Shown: positions 36,874 to 47,070 of the stretch, one piece after another | Numbering within the stretch: the stretch's first letter is position 1 | Layout: the number at the start of each line of letters is the position of its first letter | Source of the DNA: Mycoplana dimorpha | Lineage (GTDB): Bacteria; Pseudomonadota; Alphaproteobacteria; Rhizobiales; Rhizobiaceae | Length of the DNA stretch: 64,000 bases | Reading direction: 5' to 3' | NCBI RefSeq assembly: GCF_003046475.1 | Contig: NZ_PZZZ01000004.1 | Span: 519,306-583,305 of the forward strand | Program-made: the position numbers and the translations under genes | Notes under the pieces: model-generated | Databases searched by the model: none | Seen by the model: the letters and a program-made list of their open reading frames with translations, nothing else | What the model was told of the DNA's origin: nothing

Positions 36874-38190
36874 TCACGTCGGATTGCGCAGCGACTTGAA
36901 GGACGCCCGCATCTCCTCGACGAAAAACGTTGGCTGTTCCCAGGCCGCGAAGTGGCCGCCCTTGGGAGCCTTGTTGTAGTGGATCAGCTTGGGATAGGCC
37001 TTCTCTGCCCAGCTTTGCGGCGCCGTATAGATCTCGTCCGGGAAGGCGGTCACGGCGACCGGGATCGTGATGCCGCGTACATCGAAGAAGCCGCCCGTCG
37101 GATGATGCGCGTTGTCCCAATAGAGCCGCGCCGAGGAGATCCCGGTGTTGGTGAGCCAGTAGAGCGTGATGTTATCGAGAATATCGTCCTTTGACAGACC
37201 CTCGGTCTGGCCGGCGAAGACGCGGGCGATCATCTTCTCGCTGCGGTCGTCGTGATCGATCATCCAGGCTGCGAGGCCAACGGGCGAATCGGCCAGGGCG
37301 TAGAGCGTCTGCGGGCGGTTGTTCATCTCGATCGCGTAGCCAAGGCCGTTCTTGTTGAAGAAATCGAGCTGGTTCCAGGCATCGAGCTCATCGGGGGAGA
37401 GCCCGCCGGGCGGCGTTCCCGCGGCAAGGGATTTGTTGATCTCGGCCGGAACTGCGGCAGGCATGTTGGTATGGATTCCGATCAGTCCGGGCGGCTGCTG
37501 CAAGGCCATGTGCTCCGTAACCGCATTGCCCCAATCGCCACCCTGGGCAACGTAGCGTGCATAGCCGAGGCGTTGCATCAGCACGGCCCAGGCCTTGGCG
37601 ATCCGCGGCGGGTTCCAGCCAACCTCCGTGGGCTTGCCGGAGAAACCATATCCAGGCAGCGAAGGCACGACCAGGTGGAAGGCATCCGCTTCCGTTCCGC
37701 CATGCGCCGTGGGATCAGTCAACGGACCGATGATTTTCATCTGTTCGATGATCGAGCCGGGCCAACCATGCGTGACGATCATTGGCAGCGCGTTCTCGTG
37801 CTTCGAACGCACGTGAATGAAATGGATGTCGAGTCCGTCGATCTCGGTCATGAACTGCGGCCAGGCGTTGAGCCTCGCCTCGACCGCCCGCCAGTCATGG
37901 CTGGTCTGCCAGTGCTGCGCGAGACTTTGCACGGTCGCAAGGCGCACGCCCTGGGTCTCATCGGCGACCTGCTCCTTGTCTGGCCAGCGGGTTGCCGCGA
38001 CGCGCCGGCGAAGATCGGCAAGTTGGTCTTCGGATGCCTCGAAGCGAAACGGACGAATACCGTCACCCTGGGGCGTGGCTGAAAGTCGTGAGGGGAGCAG
38101 GCTGGAGGCACTCGCGGCGGCAACACCCGCCGTAGCCGCAGCCAAAAGCCGACGGCGGTCCTGATCGACTGTTTCCTTGCTCTCGGTCAT
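36874..38190 (-). CDS. Exported epoxide hydrolase (EHN domain)
   Basis: A 438-aa protein of the microsomal-type epoxide hydrolase family. Tat-like signal (DQDRRRLLAAATAGVAAASA), an N-terminal EHN domain (FRFEASEDQLADLRRRVAATRWP), oxyanion THGWPGSIIE, nucleophile GGDWGN and a C-terminal histidine in APKGGHFAAWEQP. Start at 38190 follows GGGGAAG. It heads the operon of hydrolases and molybdenum dehydrogenase. Bacterial members hydrolyse terpene or alkyl epoxides; the real substrate is not evident. Confidence 0.9.
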   Translation of the reverse strand: MTESKETVDQDRRRLLAAATAGVAAASASSLLPSRLSATPQGDGIRPFRFEASEDQLADLRRRVAATRWPDKEQVADETQGVRLATVQSLAQHWQTSHDWRAVEARLNAWPQFMTEIDGLDIHFIHVRSKHENALPMIVTHGWPGSIIEQMKIIGPLTDPTAHGGTEADAFHLVVPSLPGYGFSGKPTEVGWNPPRIAKAWAVLMQRLGYARYVAQGGDWGNAVTEHMALQQPPGLIGIHTNMPAAVPAEINKSLAAGTPPGGLSPDELDAWNQLDFFNKNGLGYAIEMNNRPQTLYALADSPVGLAAWMIDHDDRSEKMIARVFAGQTEGLSKDDILDNITLYWLTNTGISSARLYWDNAHHPTGGFFDVRGITIPVAVTAFPDEIYTAPQSWAEKAYPKLIHYNKAPKGGHFAAWEQPTFFVEEMRASFKSLRNPT

Positions 38191-38628
38191 GTGACTTCCC
38201 CTTTCGGTTTGAAGCTCACTGCTACTCTCGCGCGCAACACGGTGGAGGAGGCGAAACCCAAGCCGGTGAAGACACGCGGTGTCGAACAAAGCTGAGATTC
38301 AACCGGGTATTCAAACGCATGCGCTCGCCCCGTTCGGCCCTGGCCCGACAAGCGGTCAATACTCCCAAGGGGGCAGGTACCCAACGGAAGGCATCGCCGG
38401 CCGCCGCCACATGGCAGACAGACGGGAACTGCAGGTGCGTGGCCACCAGCGGCTCGCGGTTCGCCGCCAGTTCCCGCAGAAGGCGGTCCCGGTGTTGGCA
38501 ACCGGCGGCGACCGGCTGACGTTTGCCGGCGAACGCGGTGTTCGCGGTCGGGTTCGAGCACCCGACTGGTACAACGGTTTCGAACACGAGCCGGCCCGCG
38601 CGTTCAGCGCCCACTCGAGGACATCCGA
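38191..38628. other. Intergenic stretch upstream of the hydrolase operon
   Basis: About 440 nt with no recognised gene. It probably includes the operon promoter near its left end. The right part continues the decayed cupin frame without family resemblance. Confidence 0.35.
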
Positions 38629-38737
38629 CGCCGCCCTTCAGTTGCGACACGGCGGAGCCCTCCAACACGTAAACAAACGCATGTGCATTGTGCCGGTGGA
38701 TAGCGCTCGACCCGCCGGGCGCATGCTCGACGGTGAT
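38629..38737 (-). pseudogene. Cupin-domain remnant
   Basis: A minus-strand frame reads ITVEHAPGGSSAIHRHNAH then AFVYVLEGSAVSQLKGG, a clear cupin motif 1 with HRHxxH metal ligands. Both ends are missing: the 5' part is replaced by an esterase fragment and the 3' part by unrelated sequence. Confidence 0.65.
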
Positions 38738-38741
38738 CCAC

Positions 38742-39002
38742 CCAGCCGCCGCCGTGGGTGTAGATCACCACGAGCACTGGGCCTTGGCGCTTTCTGGCCG
38801 ATAGCTCCGGATGTCGGTGCGCCCCTTGGGACCGACCTTGACGACACGGTCCTTGCTGCGCGCGGGCGCGAGCTTCACCGACACCTATTTCATGTGCGTC
38901 GGCGAGCACGTTGCGAGCCGCCTCGGGCGAGAGCGTGTAGATGGGGGTTGCGCCGCCAAGGCTGTCGATGAAGGCCTGTGTGGTAGGCTCGAGCCAGCTC
39001 AT
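38742..39002 (-). pseudogene. Alpha/beta-hydrolase (HSL-type lipase/esterase) N-terminal remnant
   Basis: ATG 39002 opens MSWLEPTTQAFIDSLGGATP and IYTLSPEAARNVLADA, a typical esterase N-terminus. The frame then slips near residue 37 and returns to reach the oxyanion motif THGGGW. Directly after HGGGW the sequence becomes a cupin domain in another frame, so the catalytic two thirds have been lost by deletion. Confidence 0.65.
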
Positions 39003-39551
39003 GAGGTTCTTCTCGTGTTATCCGATCCTCAATCCCTTGCGATGCTCCTACACTCGGCTTCCAATGGTGCAGGCGATGCACCAAGGAGCGGTCCGAACAT
39101 TTCTGTTTATTCGGTGCGGCGAAACACCGGGCACACCGCCGCGAAACCGAGCTTGGCTATCATTTCGTAGCGTGTAAGAACAACTGGCAAGCGCCCCTTC
39201 CGGCTGCCAGTGAACTATAGCACTTCCCGCGAACAAGTGATATTCACGTTTGCAACGGCGAAGCCAGTGTATTGGCCGGAGAAGAGTTAGCCAGGCAACC
39301 CGTTATTGTTCGCACCGCCGAACCATGGTCGGTCGCCATATCTCCTCTTGGCGCGTTCCGGACGGGGCTACATTAGCGAAGCGGACGGACGGCTTTCAGG
39401 AGTTCGAGCGGGTGGTGTGAACGACCGAAAGGGCGGCGCGAAGCTGAAGTCACTTCCCCCCGTTGGCGCTTTGGCGGCGGTCTCCTGTCGCTGCTGGTTA
39501 AGAAGCCAACATTAGGAGTGTGTTGTGCAAAGGCAGGTTTCCCGATGCCCG
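39003..39551. other. Non-coding stretch, nothing recognised
   Basis: About 550 nt between the esterase remnant and the SRPBCC gene. Short open frames only, with no family resemblance. Confidence 0.35.
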
Positions 39552-39992
39552 CTACCCGCCCCTGCCGGAAAACAATTCGTCGAGCTGCTCCAGTTGTTCC
39601 GGCAAGGCGGCCGCACTGCCTTGGAGTGCCTCCTCAAGCGTTTCCTGGGACGGGTAAACTTCGTGGAAGGTCAGCACTGTCTTCCCGCCCTGATCTTCGA
39701 AAGTCACGGTCGTGACCGCGCCCTCTTCGCCCTCGTCATTGGTCCAGACGATGCGCTCATTCGCCACCACTTCGAGGTACTTGCCGTAGAAGGCCATCGT
39801 TTCTGAACCGCCGGCACCGAATTCCAGGCGATATGTGCCGCCCGTACGGACGTCCATGTCGCACGATAGGAGCAAAATGCCAGGTGCAGATTTTGGCACC
39901 CACCAGCGCTGGAAGAGCTCGGGTTTGCTCCAAGCCCTGAATACCGTGCTTGGCGGCGCATCGAATATCCGAGTTACAACGAGTTCCGCCAA
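39552..39992 (-). CDS. SRPBCC / AHSA1-like domain protein
   Basis: A 146-aa protein of the START-like fold related to activator of Hsp90 ATPase 1. Landmarks: VVTRIFDAPPSTVFRAWSKP, FQRWWVPK, GGTYRLEFG, RIVWTNDEGE and the C-terminal helix ending LEQLDELFSG. These proteins bind small hydrophobic ligands. The frame begins at TTG directly after an in-frame stop, with no good ribosome site, so the extreme N-terminus may be damaged or the gene silent. Not linked to either neighbour. Confidence 0.7.
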   Translation of the reverse strand: MAELVVTRIFDAPPSTVFRAWSKPELFQRWWVPKSAPGILLLSCDMDVRTGGTYRLEFGAGGSETMAFYGKYLEVVANERIVWTNDEGEEGAVTTVTFEDQGGKTVLTFHEVYPSQETLEEALQGSAAALPEQLEQLDELFSGRGG

Positions 39993-40229
39993 TCAAGATT
40001 TTCGCGCCGACGTCACGTCTCCTTCTGGGAGCATTACGGACGCGGATCGATGATTGCTCGTGGCCCTGAACGGTGGTCGGAAACTCCACTTTTGTTTGCA
40101 TAGACTCGATCCATGGGCAGAATGTTTGCGCTGCTGTGGGCCTCGCCGTCGCGTTGAGTGTGGTGGGTTCAAATTTGAAGTGCGACTTGCGGGATATAAC
40201 AATGCCTTATCTCACGCGAGGGCCAGCGC
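39993..40229. other. Short intergenic stretch
   Basis: No gene recognised between the SRPBCC gene and the IS30 remnant. Confidence 0.4.
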
Positions 40230-40301
40230 ATGACACGCACCTATTCCCAGATCAACATGGATGACCGCCGCAGGATCACCCGCTGGCGGATGGCGGGCTG
40301 A
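40230..40301 (+). pseudogene. IS30-family transposase N-terminal remnant
   Basis: The frame from ATG 40230 reads MTRTYSQINMDDRRRITRWR then MAG and a stop. This matches the start of IS30-type transposases (xYSxLxxDERxxIxRWRxxG). The rest of the helix-turn-helix and the DDE core are gone. Confidence 0.5.
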
Positions 40302-40415
40302 TCGCCAGGATTGCGACCCTTCCGGACACCTGGTTAGGCTCCGCCGTGCTCCGGCGGGTCCGCGGGCGTGGTCGCAGGAGGCAGGCCGGCCTCGAACTCG
40401 ACCGGTCTTGCTGTG

Positions 40416-42401
40416 TCAGATCTCCAGTCCTGTCTTCCGGCCTTCGAAGAAGGCGTACGGCGCCTGCCGCGGCGCTGCGCAGTCTCCGATCTGGCGTATC
40501 GCCAACCCCTGCTCCGCCAGGCCCGGTATCAGCCAGTCGGCCGGCATGTTGGTGGTCGCCGTGACCAGCGTGTCGGCCTCGACAAACCGTCTCTCGCCGG
40601 TGTTATGATCGATGATGGTCGCGCCGGTTCCATGCCATTCGGCGATGCTGGCTTCGACGATCCATTGGACGCCGAGTTTACGCAGCGCCTGCCGCATCGG
40701 AACGTCGGCAGCGGTTCTTTGTAGTTCCTTGCCGACGAACGGATCCGGCGTGATGATCGTCACCTCGTGACCTTCCTCGGCGAGTTTCCAGGCGGTTCCG
40801 CAGCCGCGCCAGCCGCCGCCTTCGTCGAGAAGCAGAACGCGCCTGTCCGCCCTCGCCTGCCGAGCCATGATGGCCTCGATGGTAAAGACCTTGCCGCCAT
40901 CGATGCCCGGCATCGTCTCGACTGTCGGGAGCGCTTTCTGAAACCCCGTTTCGGCGGCGTAGGAGCCTGTCGCGACGACAACGACATCCACGTCGGCAGG
41001 GTCGATGTCCTCCGCCTCGACATAGGTGTTGAGGCGAACCTCGACGCCGAGCTTTTCGAGCTGCCGCTCATACCAGGCGATGAGATCGAGAATCTGGGCG
41101 CGGCGGGGCTGCATGCCCGCCAGGAGGAAGCTGCCGCCGAGGCGGCTCGACGCTTCGGCGAGCACGACCTGATGGCCACGTTCGGCGGCCACCCTTGCCG
41201 CCTCCAATCCGGCCGGGCCGCCGCCGATCACCTGCACGCGTTTCGGAACGCCGGCCTTGTGGAAGCGATCGCCATTCCATTCGAACTCGCGCCCAACGGA
41301 CGGGTTGATCAGGCAACTGATCCAGTAGTCCCGTGATCGGCGCCCCCAGCACATCTGGTTGCAGGAGATGCAGCCGCGAATGTCCTCGGGGCGATCCTCG
41401 CCGGCCTTCGTCGCGAGATGCGGGTCGGCGATCTGGCCGCGCACGATCGAAACGAGGTCGGCCGCGCCCTCGCCGAGCACCGTCTCCGCGTTTTCCGGGG
41501 TCCGGATATGGCTTTCGGCAATCACGACGGCGTTTTTGACGACGCCCTTCAGGATGGAGGCGAGATCGGCGCCGAGCTTTTCCGGATAGAGGAAGGTCGG
41601 CATGAGCTTGTAGAAATCGAGATAGCCGCCCGAGCCGCAGGTGACATAGTCCACGAGGCCAAGTTCGTCGTGCAGCCTTATGATCTCGGCGAGCTCATCG
41701 CGCTGGAGGGCGACCTTCACGTCCGGCTCGTCGCTGACGGCAAGCCCAATGATGAAGTCGGAGCCGCACACCTCGCGGATGCGCGCCAGGATTTCTCGCG
41801 ACATGCGCGTGCGGTTTTCGAGCGAGCCGCCCCATTGGTCGTCGCGCCGGTTGCACCACGGTGTCCAGAACTGATCGACCATGCCGAGATAGGCCGCCCA
41901 GACTTCGACGCCGTCGAAGCCGGCGTCGCGGCATCGCCGCGCCGCCTCAACGAAGCCGTCGATCGTCTCGAGGACTTCCGCCTCTGTCATCGGATGCGAT
42001 CCGTCACTGTCGTGATAGCTGGGCATGCCGGATGGCGACCAATGCGGATGGAACGAGTTGTCGGAGTCGCCATGCGCCCCGACGTGATAGAGCTGCTGGA
42101 TCGCCACAGCCCCATGCCCCTTGATGGCCTCGACCACCTTCTTGAAGTGCGGAACCACCGCGTCGTCGCAATGACGGAAATTGCCGCGGGTGAGTACGGC
42201 CGCCGCGTGCACGGGCATGGGTTCGACGACAATCATCGCCGCGCCGCCGATCGCCCGCTCTTCGTAATAGGCGGCGTGCCGCTCGGTGGGCAGGCCCTCG
42301 ACGGCCATATTGGCGGTATGCGCGCCGAAAACGATCCTGTTCTTCAGCGTGTGGGAGCGCAGCTTGAGGGGCGAGAACAGGCGAGGGAATTTTTTCGACA
42401 T
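40416..42401 (-). CDS. Old-yellow-enzyme/FAD two-domain oxidoreductase (demethylase-type), four-Cys form
   Basis: A 661-aa NADH:flavin oxidoreductase of the 2,4-dienoyl-CoA reductase/trimethylamine dehydrogenase layout. Residues about 1-340 form the FMN TIM barrel (FGAHTANMAVEGLPTERHAAYY, GVEVWAAYLGMVDQFWTP). The 4Fe-4S motif CISCNQMC with a fourth Cys 12 residues on is intact. Residues about 380-660 hold FAD and NAD Rossmann domains (VIGGGPAGLEAARVAAERGH). Start ATG 42401 gives the usual MSKKFPRLFSPLKL opening. It is the last gene of the betaine transporter operon but lies beyond a terminator. Likely oxidative N-demethylation of a methylated amine or betaine intermediate. Confidence 0.88.
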   Translation of the reverse strand: MSKKFPRLFSPLKLRSHTLKNRIVFGAHTANMAVEGLPTERHAAYYEERAIGGAAMIVVEPMPVHAAAVLTRGNFRHCDDAVVPHFKKVVEAIKGHGAVAIQQLYHVGAHGDSDNSFHPHWSPSGMPSYHDSDGSHPMTEAEVLETIDGFVEAARRCRDAGFDGVEVWAAYLGMVDQFWTPWCNRRDDQWGGSLENRTRMSREILARIREVCGSDFIIGLAVSDEPDVKVALQRDELAEIIRLHDELGLVDYVTCGSGGYLDFYKLMPTFLYPEKLGADLASILKGVVKNAVVIAESHIRTPENAETVLGEGAADLVSIVRGQIADPHLATKAGEDRPEDIRGCISCNQMCWGRRSRDYWISCLINPSVGREFEWNGDRFHKAGVPKRVQVIGGGPAGLEAARVAAERGHQVVLAEASSRLGGSFLLAGMQPRRAQILDLIAWYERQLEKLGVEVRLNTYVEAEDIDPADVDVVVVATGSYAAETGFQKALPTVETMPGIDGGKVFTIEAIMARQARADRRVLLLDEGGGWRGCGTAWKLAEEGHEVTIITPDPFVGKELQRTAADVPMRQALRKLGVQWIVEASIAEWHGTGATIIDHNTGERRFVEADTLVTATTNMPADWLIPGLAEQGLAIRQIGDCAAPRQAPYAFFEGRKTGLEI

Positions 42402-42445
42402 CGCGCGATTCCAAATGCAATTGATTTCAGGAATTACCAAGCCAC

Positions 42446-42472
42446 GAAAAAGGCCGGCGATTTCGCCGGCCC
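42446..42472 (-). terminator. Rho-independent terminator after proV
   Basis: Read on the minus strand, an 8-bp perfect stem (GGCCGGCG / CGCCGGCC) with a 4-nt loop is followed by five T and lies 7 nt after the ProV-like stop codon. It should limit expression of the downstream oxidoreductase relative to the transporter. Confidence 0.8.
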
Positions 42473-42478
42473 GCTTCT

Positions 42479-43535
<1,057 letters not shown>

Positions 43536-43543
<8 letters not shown>

Positions 43544-44423
43544 GGGCGATCTCCCGGTGCCTCTGGAGACGCTTGCCATAGGCCTGGCTGATGCGGTCGA
43601 ACATGATGGCGATGCCGACGATGGCGAGGCCATTGAAGATGCCGAGGGTAAAATACTGGTTGGCGATCGCCTTCAGCACCGGCTGGCCAAGACCCTGAAC
43701 GCCGATCATCGAGGCGATGACGACCATGGCGAGTGCCATCATGATCGTCTGATTGATCCCGGCCATGATGGTTGGTAGTGCGAGCGGCAACTGCACCTTG
43801 AAGAGCTTTTGCTTGCGGTCGGCGCCGAAAGCATCTGCGGCTTCAAGGACGTCGTTGTCTACCAGTCGGATGCCGAGATCGGTAAGCCGGATCATCGGTG
43901 GGATGGCGTAGATCACGACGGCGATCAGGCCCGGAACCTTGCCGATGCCGAGCAACATCACGACCGGGATCAGATAGACGAAGCTCGGCATCGTCTGCAT
44001 GACGTCGAGGATCGGGTTGATGACCCGCTGGACCCGGTCCGAGCGGGACATCAGGATGCCGATCGGGATGCCGATTGCGATGGAAAGCACGGTACAGACG
44101 AAGATCATCGAGATCGTCCGCATCGTATCGTCCCACATGTCGAAGTAGCCGATCATCAGCAGCGTCGCGAGACAGCCGAGTGTGATGCGGACGCTTCGCG
44201 TGGCCGCCCATGCGATCACCAGGATGAGCAGTGTGATGACTGGCCAGGGGGTCTTCAACATGAACCGCTCGGCGGCGATCAAGAAATGCGCCAGGGGCGT
44301 GAAGAGGCCCTCTATTATGTCGCCATAGTTGCGCGTAAAGCCGCGGAATCCTTCGTCGGTGGCTTTCTTCAGGCCACGAAGGGCGGTGTCGTCCATGTGC
44401 GGAAATTTAAAGAACCAGTCCAT
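43536..44423 (-). CDS. proW: Betaine ABC transporter permease, ProW-like
   Basis: A 295-aa inner-membrane permease of the BPD_transp_1 family with six to seven hydrophobic helices. The coupling EAA loop is EAADAFGADRKQKLFKVQLPLALPTIMAGINQ (read in parts) near residue 205. Its N-terminal PWPVITLLILVIAWAA and MQTMPSFVYLIPVVMLLGIG segments match ProW. ATG 44423 has AAGGTGG upstream. It sits between the ProX- and ProV-like genes. Confidence 0.92.
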
Positions 44424-44478
44424 TCGGTTCCACCTTCTCGAATGAGCCGATCCGTTCTTGTTATCTCGGCTTGGAAAG

Positions 44479-44507
44479 GGTGCGATGTGCTGGCAGCACA
44501 TCGCACC
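44479..44507 (-). terminator. Intercistronic hairpin between proX and proW
   Basis: A perfect 13-bp stem (GGTGCGATGTGCT / AGCACATCGCACC) with a 3-nt loop, just downstream of the binding-protein stop codon. With no U-tract it is probably an mRNA stabiliser that favours high expression of the binding protein. Confidence 0.7.
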
Positions 44508-44526
44508 TGCGGATGGCGGTTGCGGC

Positions 44527-45528
44527 TTAGAGCGCGGCCTCGATCTTTGCGGCGGCTTCCGGGGACACCCACGTCTTCCAGATGCCGGGGTTCTCCGTCA
44601 GGAAGTGCTTGGCACCGTCCTCGCCGCTTGCCTGGTTGTCGGTCATCCAGGCCATCAGCTTGTTGATGGTGTCGTTGCTCCAGGAGCGCTTGGTCAGATA
44701 GTCCATCACCTCCGGGCCGGCCTTTTCCGAGAAAGGCTTGGCGACGAGCGTCACGATGGTGTCGACCGGCCATGCATTGGGCTTCGGGTCGGGGCAGGCC
44801 TCCACCGTATTGCAGCGCTTCCATTCGGCCGCATCGTTCGCGACGCCTTCCCCAAGGCGCACCATCTGATACTTTCCGAGAAGCGCGGTCGGGGCCCAGT
44901 AGTACGCAACGAAATTCTCCTTGCGCTCGTAGGCCTTTCCGATCGAGCCGTCGAGACCGGCAGCAGACCCGGTGTCGACGAGCTTCCAGCCCGCCTTTTC
45001 AGCGTCGAAGGCCTTGAAGAACTGCGAGGTGACAACCGTGCCGCCCCATCCCTGTGGGCCGTTCAGAATGGCGCCCTTGCTTGAATCCTCGGCATCGGGA
45101 AAGAGCTCCGGATGTTTCAGAACGTCCGGTATCGTCTTGATGTCGGGATGGGCCTCGGCAACATATTGCGGGATCCACCAGCCCTGGATGCCCCCGTCGG
45201 GGAGCGGCGAACCGACCTGGATGATGCGTCCTTCCTCCGTGCCCTTCTTGACCACGTCAGGCAGCAGGTCGATCCAGGCCTCCGGGGCGATGTCGGGCTG
45301 GCCCTTTTCGGCCATGGACGTGATGGTGGGGACGGTGTCGCCGATGGTGATCTCGGCGTTGCAGCCGTAGCCCTCGTTGAGGATGATCTTGTCGAGATTG
45401 GAGATCACCTCGGCGCTCTGCCAGTTCATGCTGGCGATGCTGACGTTCCCACATTCCGCAGCATTGGGCAGCGATCCTCCGGCGATAGTGCCGAGGATGA
45501 GGCATGTCGATGCAAGCAAGCTTTTCAT
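44527..45528 (-). CDS. proX: Betaine ABC transporter periplasmic binding protein, ProX-like
   Basis: A 333-aa OpuAC/ProX-family receptor. Signal peptide (MKSLLASTCLILGTIAGGSL), first strand VSIASMNWQSAEV, hinge GDTVPTITSMAEKGQPDIAPEAW and multiple tryptophans (WIDLLP, GWWIP, GWGGTV, YYWAPTALL) that can form the aromatic cage for a quaternary ammonium group. GAGGGAAC lies upstream of ATG 45528. Ligand probably glycine betaine, proline betaine or a related onium compound. Confidence 0.9.
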   Translation of the reverse strand: MKSLLASTCLILGTIAGGSLPNAAECGNVSIASMNWQSAEVISNLDKIILNEGYGCNAEITIGDTVPTITSMAEKGQPDIAPEAWIDLLPDVVKKGTEEGRIIQVGSPLPDGGIQGWWIPQYVAEAHPDIKTIPDVLKHPELFPDAEDSSKGAILNGPQGWGGTVVTSQFFKAFDAEKAGWKLVDTGSAAGLDGSIGKAYERKENFVAYYWAPTALLGKYQMVRLGEGVANDAAEWKRCNTVEACPDPKPNAWPVDTIVTLVAKPFSEKAGPEVMDYLTKRSWSNDTINKLMAWMTDNQASGEDGAKHFLTENPGIWKTWVSPEAAAKIEAAL

Positions 45529-45595
45529 TATTGTTCCCTCTGTTTGCGGCGTCTTTTTTTTCGAGCGGGTGCCGCGTCGGCCCGCCCTGACGGAG

Positions 45596-46423
45596 CTACG
45601 AGGCCTCCCCCATTCGCACCGATTTCCGGAATGCCGCCGACAGGCCGCGCGCAACGGCGGCGCTGAAGCCCGCAGCGCGCATCTCCTCGATCGCCGCCGC
45701 CGTGGTGCCGCGATAGTCGAGAAAGGTTTTGACTGTCTCGGCTGGACATTCGTCTCTTTGTTGCAGCAGCCCGCCCGCACCGACGATGAGCGTGTTGACG
45801 GCACGCTGGGCTACCTGCCGGTCCAGGCCATGCGCGATGGCGTCGGTCATCATCGCTTCGGCAAGCAGCGCCGGAAAGGCAGGGCCGGAGCCGGTGAGGC
45901 CGGTGAGATAGTCGATCTCGGGCTCTCCCCGGACTTCATCCTGGGCGCCGCAAGCATCGAAGATCGCCCGTACGACGGCTCGGTCCGCGTCGTTGACCTC
46001 TGCGGAGGCGATCCAGGGGGTGTAGGATTTGCGAACCTCGGCGGCGGCATTCGGAAGGGAACGGACCACCCTCCGGGTCTGGTGGTGCTCGCAAAGCGCG
46101 CCAAGGCGAATGCCCGCCATGACGGAGATGACGAGCTTGCCTTCGGCATCGACCTTCAGGCCAGGCCAGTCGGCCGGGCGGACGGAGACGATGATGACGT
46201 CCGAGCGGTCGGCGAGCGCCTGGTTGTCCGATGTCCAGAAGGCGCCGGGGAAACGGTCGGGGCACCCGCTGCGGTAGGAGAGAGACAGGTCTTGCGGCGC
46301 GACGACGGCGGCCTCCAGCATCGCATCAGCAATGGCTCCGCCGAGCCAACCGGCACCGCCAATCATGCCAATCCTCAAGCCACTGCCTGTTTCCACGTTG
46401 CTTTTACTCCGGTTTGTAGCCAT
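45596..46423 (-). CDS. Pyrroline-5-carboxylate reductase homologue
   Basis: A 275-aa ProC-family protein. N-terminal NADP-binding GMIGGAGWLGGAIADAML, SVRPADW (usual SVKP), VRSLPNAAAEV (usual MPNTP) and the dimerisation-domain signature LTGLTGSGPAFPALLAEAMM with SGPA are present. The usual motif LVxGTAxL reads LIVGAGGLL and the conserved KDxVxSPGGTT segment is replaced by FLDYRGTTAAAIEEM. It may therefore be a divergent imine or ketimine reductase. Its start overlaps the TetR stop by 20 nt and it lies 67 nt ahead of proX, so it belongs to the betaine operon. Confidence 0.85.
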   Translation of the reverse strand: MATNRSKSNVETGSGLRIGMIGGAGWLGGAIADAMLEAAVVAPQDLSLSYRSGCPDRFPGAFWTSDNQALADRSDVIIVSVRPADWPGLKVDAEGKLVISVMAGIRLGALCEHHQTRRVVRSLPNAAAEVRKSYTPWIASAEVNDADRAVVRAIFDACGAQDEVRGEPEIDYLTGLTGSGPAFPALLAEAMMTDAIAHGLDRQVAQRAVNTLIVGAGGLLQQRDECPAETVKTFLDYRGTTAAAIEEMRAAGFSAAVARGLSAAFRKSVRMGEAS

Positions 46424-47039
46424 GCCGCGCGAAGAAGCGGTCGAGTTCCCGCTGCTGGGGGACCTGACCGGTATAAATTGCAATATATTCCGGGATGCGC
46501 TTCATGCGCAGCGTAAGGTCCTCGTTGGACTGCATCGAGATGTAGCCGATCTGGACGAGGTAGGTGGTTCGCGCGCGAACGTCCGCAGGGCCCTCGTCAT
46601 AGCCGAACCGCATGAACATGCGACTCAGCGCCTCGATCCTCGTTTGATCGGCCTTTTGCACCTCGGTCAGAATTTCTGGCGATTGCAACGCCCAACTGCG
46701 GACTGCGAACTCGAATTTCGAATCGAACAATTCCTTGTTCAGCCAGCAGTCGAAGACGTTCAGCATCGCTTCGGCGAGCGACTCCGCATAGGCCTCAGAT
46801 TGCTTCACAAGATTGCCGGTGTTCTTGTCCCGCCAGCGCGCGATCAGCGCACCCAGCAGTTCCTCCCGATCCTTGAAGAACCAATAGAAGCTGGTCCGCG
46901 AAAGATTGAGCCGCTTCGCCAGCGGCAGGATCTTGACCGAGTCCACGCCTGCTTCGAGAAGCGAGTCATACGCCGCTTCGAGCCAGCCCTCCTGAGATCC
47001 ACGCCAACCGGTGTCGCTCATCGCTTGTTCCATGGCCAT
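46404..47039 (-). CDS. TetR family regulator of the betaine locus
   Basis: A 211-aa repressor. The helix-turn-helix is ILPLAKRLNLSRTSFYWFFKDREELLGALI; the ligand domain is helical with many Tyr and Trp. It lies at the head of the minus-strand operon and is divergent from the StcD-like gene; palindromes in the shared spacer are its likely sites. ATG 47039 is used; two later ATGs at 47033 and 47021 are equally possible because none has a strong ribosome site. Confidence 0.88.
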   Translation of the reverse strand: MAMEQAMSDTGWRGSQEGWLEAAYDSLLEAGVDSVKILPLAKRLNLSRTSFYWFFKDREELLGALIARWRDKNTGNLVKQSEAYAESLAEAMLNVFDCWLNKELFDSKFEFAVRSWALQSPEILTEVQKADQTRIEALSRMFMRFGYDEGPADVRARTTYLVQIGYISMQSNEDLTLRMKRIPEYIAIYTGQVPQQRELDRFFARHGYKPE

Positions 47040-47070
47040 TTCGTAACAGATCGATCCGCCCGGGACAATA

